Shown here in pieces: positions 58,534 to 64,000 of a stretch of DNA of 64,000 nt. The DNA is from Plasmopara viticola (lineage: Eukaryota > Oomycota > Peronosporomycetes > Peronosporales > Peronosporaceae). The position numbers and the translations under genes are program-made. The DNA lies in contig MBPM02000034.1 of NCBI GenBank assembly GCA_001695595.3, positions 620,001 to 684,000 of the forward strand, in the 5' to 3' direction. The notes below the pieces were generated by a model, which did not search any database, had not been told where the DNA came from, and saw nothing but the letters and a program-made list of their open reading frames with translations. Within the stretch, counting starts at the first letter, position 1, and every line of letters begins with the position of its first letter.

Positions 58534-60261
58534 CTAGCAAACCTCTGGACGACCACGACCATGAACGAGCGCAGGGATGTGCACTTCTGGAGCCGTTACC
58601 TTGTTAGGAATGTCAAGAATCACCCTTTGACGGTAAAGTGATGCATCGGTACACTTCTCTCTTATTCGCGCAAGCATTTCATCAACCGAGCGTACTGCCG
58701 GAGCCACTGCACTGTCCTTCAATGCAAGTCAAATCTTGATAACAAGTGCTGCTGTTGCCCTGGTGTGGAAGATATGCTTGCATGGATGACCAAAAGTGGA
58801 AGTGAACATTTCGTGACAGTTGCCGTTGTCGTGCCGATTAAGATTCTGATTGAATGGTGACTGCAACCCTGCAACCGACACCTTTGTTGTGATAGCATAA
58901 ACGCCGTGCTATACTGCAGATCAGCAAAAGTGCGTTTCTTGGTGGTCTGAAACTTGACGAATGCAAGTTGGCCAACGCACGCAAGACGACACGCCAAAGC
59001 CTGCCATTGAATCCATTTTTTAACGCAGAATGCGCGCTGTCGACCCTCGATAAGGTTGAGTGGCCGTAATGGTGCTTATTCATGATTAAAGGCGCACTAA
59101 ATCGATCTCACAAGCCAGGTGTTCTCGAGATAGGTCATAATGTGCACAGGGAAGGTCTCGCGCTATTAGCAAGATACAGGGCAAGTAATTTTACAGTCGA
59201 TATAATCACAAGGTAGTTCGACTGCCGAAATGACACTTTGAACGGTAATGTTCCTTTACCGTTCCTTTACGAGAATGTTCTTTGAAAACCATCATCAAAA
59301 GATACAGTCGGCATCAGGATACACGGCATCTAATGCGTTCATGTATGCCATGGCGCGGTTGGCCACGAAAGTTGATGGGATGAGGGAGATTTGTCGAAAC
59401 ACGCGCGCGATCAAAGGGGATGCTTAGCAATAATTTTCTTGCTTTTTTGCTGCCAAGTCATAGAATACGAATGTGAGCTTTCAAGAAGAAACTGTGACCC
59501 CCACAACGTTAAGTAGTGGCAAGCCAAGACGATTTGTTGCGTAGATGGAGGCTTTGAACCAGAAATTAGCGGCGAAAAATGAGCTGCAGATTTTCTTCGC
59601 CGAGGGACAGACGATGAAGAGGCTGTGAGCCGCCGCTGTGCGTCACAGGTGGAAATGTACGGCGCATTTATGTAGGCAAATGTTTTCAAGTCGTCAGGCA
59701 GTGTGGCAAGGAGTGAGCAACCTGTCAAAATACGCCTGCGTTCAGCCTTTTGTACCTTGTAGATTTTGCGAGTAGTTTCCGTGATCCCGTAGTCATAACG
59801 CATAGCTACAATGATGCGTGTCGGTGCCAGGCGAGAGCAACACAAGCTTACGACTTCCTTGTGCTGAGCCGCGATGAGGATCCAGCTCTTGGGATGCACC
59901 GCGCAGTCAGCAAAAGGCTCACGGTTGTATTGGTCAAGGTCAATCTATACCACATAAGTGTACATGGTGTCATCTCTTTCTTTATCTGCAATCAGCAGAT
60001 CTTAAGGGCAACTTTCAAACCGGTTAGCCGGCTCCCGCGCACGCGTTTTCGTTGGTGGTGAGCGGCTGGAGGTCTGGACATACCATAACAAGAGCACTGT
60101 AGACAGACAGTCGTGAAAGCGCCGTCCGGACGATTACCGGCTTTTTGCTTGCGCCTCTTGGTCAAAACAAAGCCGTCTTGCCGCGTTGCGCAACTTACCG
60201 CCATGCGTACCGCATTCTGTGTGGCCCAAGTACGCTCCGCAAGGTCTTGTAGCAAGTACAT
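58534..60261 (-). pseudogene. Mutator-like element (MULE) transposase, inactivated
   Basis: Read on the minus strand. From ATG 60261 a FAR1-like DNA-binding region runs to about 59990 (QDGFVLTKRRKQKAGN, then RKRVRGSRLTG). After a frameshift the linker follows (FADCAVHPKSW, IVAMRYDYGITETTRKIYKV, ILTGCSLLATLPDDLKTFAY), ending near 59690. The catalytic part is partly deleted, but MNALDAVYPDADCIF near 59320 and HHYGHSTLSRVDSAHSALK near 59060 are typical of MULE transposases. The tail GRGRP lies near 58550. Several stops and shifts make it dead. Terminal inverted repeats were not found. Confidence 0.75.
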
Positions 60262-62217
60262 GATATGAAATTTGCGTTTTAGGTAATTATTTGAGAATGA
60301 ACAATTTAAACTTGAAGGCGAAATGTATATGCAGATTGAGCTAAAATCTTACAAATATCCCTGTAAACAGCCAACGTTCATATTCAATGTAAAAGAGGAT
60401 TTAATTCCAAATTTGGTATTTGAGGGGTGCTATATAAGTAGGGTGGGGGTGTTATTGGCTCCCTTTGTTAATCACACACCACCAAGCTGACCTAGTAGTA
60501 ATACAGAATGTACCGTTGTCAAATAAGTTACGTTTTTTATCACATATAGAAGAAAGCCATTGAAACTATCGGTGCAGTGTAGCGCTTCGCCAAAGCTGCC
60601 CGTTGCATACACAATCGACTAACGTCCAACACCTTCCTCAAGCTTCATCATCTAACGATAGCGAGAGATCAACTCGGGTCTCGACAATTACTAAAAAGGT
60701 ATTCCTCGCAGCACATACCTTTAGCCCCCAATTCGATCGAAATTTGGCCATCACCACCACAATTCAATAAGGTAAGTCTCGGATCCGTTCTACAAAAGGG
60801 AAGACCTTGCTGGGTGCACTGCGTTTGGATTTGGACAAGCTTGACAAATGTCAAGACTTTTCTGAGATTTCAGTTAACGGTTCTTGACCGCAGACTTTCA
60901 TATGACGGATGCAATTCAGAACGCGTCTCCAGTTAGCAATTTTTGCCAGTGTCGTTATAGCCTGGGTGTGGAGCAGGCGGAAGCCAAATTGATCAACGCG
61001 GCGAGGTAACGATGTGTTGTAAAAGTTGGCATCTATTCATATTTACTATCGTTAAGGTGAAATTAATACGGATTTTTGCGAACAATGAATGCTCAATAGT
61101 CACAAATCGGTATATTATAGGATGGCAACTTACCGGTGACCCCGTTAGTCAAATTACTATAAACGCAGCACAAACCATCTATGCTGATAAAAGTAGTTGC
61201 TATCAATCTACAAAAGTAGAAGAAGCCGAAAAGAGCCAGGCAAAAATGTTAGTTCTCTAGCACAAGGAGGTTATTCAAAAGAATATAAAAAATCTGATGA
61301 AGCCCGAGCTGATTACAAAATATGTAGTGGTCAAGGCGAGTATATCGAGATTCATCGATTTAAAGCCAGGGGAGCAATCTGACATCGTTCAATTGCCATT
61401 TTTCTTTCGGACATTTGATCAAATTCTGATAAAGCGACATCACACTACGATGCTGCATTGGCCTCAAGGTGATGGAGCATTTTACAAGCATTGACCCGAG
61501 CATAGAAAGTGTACATAAAAAACAAGTCAACGAGATTACAAGTGATGTTTGCTCTCAGTAAGGCACATAATTTTACGAGAGTAAAAGATCGTTTGTTTGT
61601 TACGTGAATGAAACGAACGGTACAATCTAAAAATTCAAAAAAAAATTAGGCGACAAGATTGTAACCCGCGCTGGTAGAGATACCGTATTCAATTGCGTTG
61701 TCGGTACATTTTTTATTTCTACATGCACAACAATCCAATCCAAAAATGCAAATATACGTCGCTTCACTTGTAGCCCATTTGTACGACCACTAATTCGGCT
61801 ACGTTCTCGACGCTACCAGCCTCTTCGAGTCTTTCACGCAAATCTTTTCTAGCTCAGATAGCGAGTTTACGGAGCAAATAGCCTCCACGCTAATTGTGCC
61901 TTTGATAGTACAATATCTATATTCGTAACTATACATAGCTAAGCGCTATTACTTCTAACAAACATGAATTATTAGACCCTCTTAATCAAAGACGAGGTGC
62001 CTTGCAATGATCATTGAGCGCCAAACGATGCTTTAATATGCACAAGGTCAAAAATTTGCCTTAATAGCGCTTTTTTTTCTGCTAGCAGAGGAGATTCGCG
62101 ACCTACTAAGGAGCAAAGCGGATCCTTCGACCTCTCAATAAAGTACAGTAGCCAAGCTGAGCCCAGGATGATATTGAACCTTGCATGCTACCTGTTAACA
62201 TTACACCGCTGAATGCA
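60262..62217. other. Spacer between MULE remnant and copia element
   Basis: No gene is recognised. A TATATAAG box-like sequence at about 60432 followed by a pyrimidine-rich stretch could be part of a solo LTR, but no boundaries could be defined. Confidence 0.4.
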
Positions 62218-62338
62218 TGTTGAACAGGTGGATGGCTTTACAGTAATTACAAGTACGTCACAATTAGTAATTACATATGGTAGCCATTCATTGGTCAGGA
62301 TAAATATACTCACTTCGGTTTTTACTTTCTTCTCAACA
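62218..62338 (+). repeat. 5' LTR of the copia element
   Basis: It starts TGTTGA and ends TCAACA, a perfect 6-bp inverted end with TG...CA termini. An AT-rich TATA-like sequence (ATAAATATACTC) lies at about 62300. The primer-binding site would start GGTTAACAGCC. The boundaries are inferred from the ends alone because the second LTR is not visible. Confidence 0.75.
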
Positions 62339-62386
62339 GGTTAACAGCCGCAAACAACAGCCTCGCATCACCACACCGTCACCGCC

Positions 62387-64000
62387 ATGACTACCAAGCG
62401 CACCGAAGTCCTCCTAGGAGATGGTAACTACTACCATTGGGAGTTCAACATGAGAATGGCCCTCGCAAGAAAAGGGCTGCTGGGACACATTATGGGCGCG
62501 AAGGGCGAGAGCGAAATAACGGAGACGTGGCTCGTGAATGACGCCAAGGCATTGGGTATAATTGCCCAGGGCGTCGAGATACAACACCAGACCAAGATAC
62601 GGTCTGCTACTCGTGCCTTGGAGGCATGGGGAACGCTTCGCGATTTCTACCATCGTTCCACTTTACACAACCGTGTCACGATGACACGGCGCCTTCATGA
62701 GTTTAAGATGGAGAGTGGCACTCGCATGGTGGAACATCTGGACGCGTTCGATGAGCTGGTCGTGGGACTCCAGATGACGGGAGAGCCGGTGGATGAATCA
62801 AGACAGCTAGTGGTGCTTCTGAGCAGCTTGCCGGCGGAATATGAAATAATATCTTCTATCGTGGAGAACGCCAAGGACATCACTCTGATCGAAGTCAAGG
62901 AGAAGCTGTTGAAGGAGTCAGACAGACTACAGAAGAAGGAAGCAAGTGAGAAAGCGTTTCGAGCCACATACAATGATGGACGGATCAAGGGCAGACGAGG
63001 AAGTGGCCGCAAGGATTACGCGCCACGCAAGGGCGGCGGTTTTCGGGGAAAATGCTTCAATTGTAACCAGACTGGTCATATGAAGCGGGACTGCCCAGCT
63101 GCTGAGAACCGTTCCAGAAACCGTTATAGCGGTAATGATGCAGTGTTTGCTGTGGGGGATGAGAAATCAGTAAGCTGGCTGATCGACAGTGGTGCGACGT
63201 CACACATGACCCCTCACCGAAGTGACTTGATCGACTTCAAGCAACTTAAAGACGACATCAAGGTAACAATTGCAGATGGCAGAAAGTTACGCGTCGAAGG
63301 AGCTGGAACAGTGAAGCTTATCGGCTTAGATGGAAGACGCATATCGATGATGGAAGTGCTGCTTATCCCTGGACTTGACAGACGTCTACTGTCGGTGGGA
63401 AAGCTTGCCGAACGTGGACTAAGTGTGGAGTTTCAGCGTGCTTCGTGCATCATTTGGGACAAGAACGAAGCTTTGGCAACTGGGACAAGAAATGGGAAAG
63501 CTTACACACTGGATTGTCAGCAAGAGGAGGCACGATTGGTGCAAAACTCGGGAGTTGATAGTCAGTGGGAGTTATGGCACGCTCGCATGGGACATCCAAG
63601 TGAGGACGTTTTAGTGAAAACTATGCGATCCACAGAAGGTATTCCTGCGCTAAAACAAGGTATCAAGACCCTGTGTGGTGGATGCATGAAGGGCAAGCAG
63701 ACGATCGAAGCCTTTCCAGGACGCTCCATGACAAAGACATCGCGTGTATTGGAGTTAGTTCACACAGACGTGATGGGACCCATGAAGACACTTTCAAAAG
63801 GAGGTGCTAAATACATTTTGACGTTTGTGGATGATTATTCACGATATGTGGTGGCTTACTTTCTGGCAAAGAAGAGTGAAGTTGCCGACAAGATCACGAT
63901 GTTTAAAGCACTGCATGAGAATCAGTGGGGAACCCGTATCAAGTGCCTGCGTTCGGACAACGGAACGGAGTTTGTCAACAAGACAGTTACGAATTTATGT
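62387..64000 (+). CDS. Ty1/copia gag-pol polyprotein, partial (538 aa visible)
   Basis: ATG 62387, 49 bp after the LTR; the frame is open to the last base. Gag starts MTTKRTEVLLGDGNYYHWEF, a usual copia start. The zinc knuckle C-X2-C-X4-H-X4-C spans residues 223-236. The protease DSGAT motif begins at Asp267. The integrase zinc finger is His398, His403, Cys430, Cys433. The core has Asp461 (HTDVMGP) and Asp524 (RSDNGTEF); the third acidic residue, reverse transcriptase and RNase H lie beyond the edge. The lack of any lesion contrasts with every other element in the window and suggests recent activity. Confidence 0.93.
   Translation, partial: MTTKRTEVLLGDGNYYHWEFNMRMALARKGLLGHIMGAKGESEITETWLVNDAKALGIIAQGVEIQHQTKIRSATRALEAWGTLRDFYHRSTLHNRVTMTRRLHEFKMESGTRMVEHLDAFDELVVGLQMTGEPVDESRQLVVLLSSLPAEYEIISSIVENAKDITLIEVKEKLLKESDRLQKKEASEKAFRATYNDGRIKGRRGSGRKDYAPRKGGGFRGKCFNCNQTGHMKRDCPAAENRSRNRYSGNDAVFAVGDEKSVSWLIDSGATSHMTPHRSDLIDFKQLKDDIKVTIADGRKLRVEGAGTVKLIGLDGRRISMMEVLLIPGLDRRLLSVGKLAERGLSVEFQRASCIIWDKNEALATGTRNGKAYTLDCQQEEARLVQNSGVDSQWELWHARMGHPSEDVLVKTMRSTEGIPALKQGIKTLCGGCMKGKQTIEAFPGRSMTKTSRVLELVHTDVMGPMKTLSKGGAKYILTFVDDYSRYVVAYFLAKKSEVADKITMFKALHENQWGTRIKCLRSDNGTEFVNKTVTNLC

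Larger units (their letters stand above)
62218..64000 (+). mobile_element. Ty1/copia LTR retrotransposon, 5' part, apparently intact
   Basis: A 121-bp 5' LTR is followed by one long open gag-pol frame running off the right edge. Domain order gag, zinc knuckle, protease, integrase (before reverse transcriptase) is diagnostic of Ty1/copia. No stop or frameshift occurs in the 538 visible codons. The 3' LTR and any target duplication are outside the window. Confidence 0.92.

Noticed and set aside
59750..60061. A plus-strand frame over the MULE region
   Set aside because: It is antisense to clear MULE transposase motifs and has no features of its own.
60420..60490. TATA-like sequence and pyrimidine-rich stretch as a solo LTR
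   Set aside because: No boundaries, target duplication or second copy could be found.

Overview
The window looks like a piece of an oomycete nuclear genome, most likely a Phytophthora or downy-mildew relative. The evidence is a Crinkler (CRN) type effector N-terminus with LFLA- and HVLVVVP-type motifs, many very short GT-AG introns (53-84 bp) inside conserved eukaryotic genes, a eukaryotic tRNA-Ile, and a landscape of decayed Ty3/gypsy, Ty1/copia and Mutator-like (MULE) elements in AT-rich gene-poor DNA. I cannot name a species from sequence alone.

Layout, left to right. 0-4 kb: non-coding except tRNA-Ile(AAU) at 924-996. 4.3-5.3 kb: a PX-domain protein. 7.3-12.4 kb: a complete-length but mutationally dead Ty3/gypsy chromovirus with 204-bp LTRs and a 5-bp target duplication. 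12.4-18.9 kb: mostly unassigned, with a second, much older gypsy remnant near 15 kb. 18.9-21.1 kb: a signal-peptide- and membrane-anchored sedolisin (S53) protease with one intron. 21.2-28.7 kb: decayed coding fragments, including copia and gypsy integrase pieces. 28.7-39.9 kb is the gene-dense island: a SINE-like element, PSMG3 (proteasome assembly chaperone 3, four exons), Rab18 (six exons), a second SINE-like copy, an unidentified multi-exon minus-strand gene, a small 86-aa protein, an Era-family GTPase and a six-exon WD40 protein. 39.9-49.2 kb is a gene desert. 49.2-56.7 kb holds a small C2HC zinc-finger ORF, a short CRN effector, a third SINE-like copy in the CRN/PDZ intergenic space, a protein with five PDZ domains, and a 708-aa protein with a tandem beta-rich module and a C2HC zinc finger. 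58.5-60.3 kb is a dead MULE transposase. From 62.2 kb to the right edge an apparently intact Ty1/copia element begins.

The conserved cellular genes (PSMG3, Rab18, Era, PX, WD40) are unrelated housekeeping functions and need not act together. The shared features are structural: short introns, head-to-head pairs (PSMG3/Rab18 with a 266-bp common promoter; CRN/PDZ), and a mobile short repeat with a pentanucleotide (ATACA)n tail that sits at the edge of both pairs. That repeat family, seen in three copies each with its own target-site duplication, is the most interesting non-genic signal. Several of the exon models below were built by hand from splice signals and reading-frame continuity; no database search was run.
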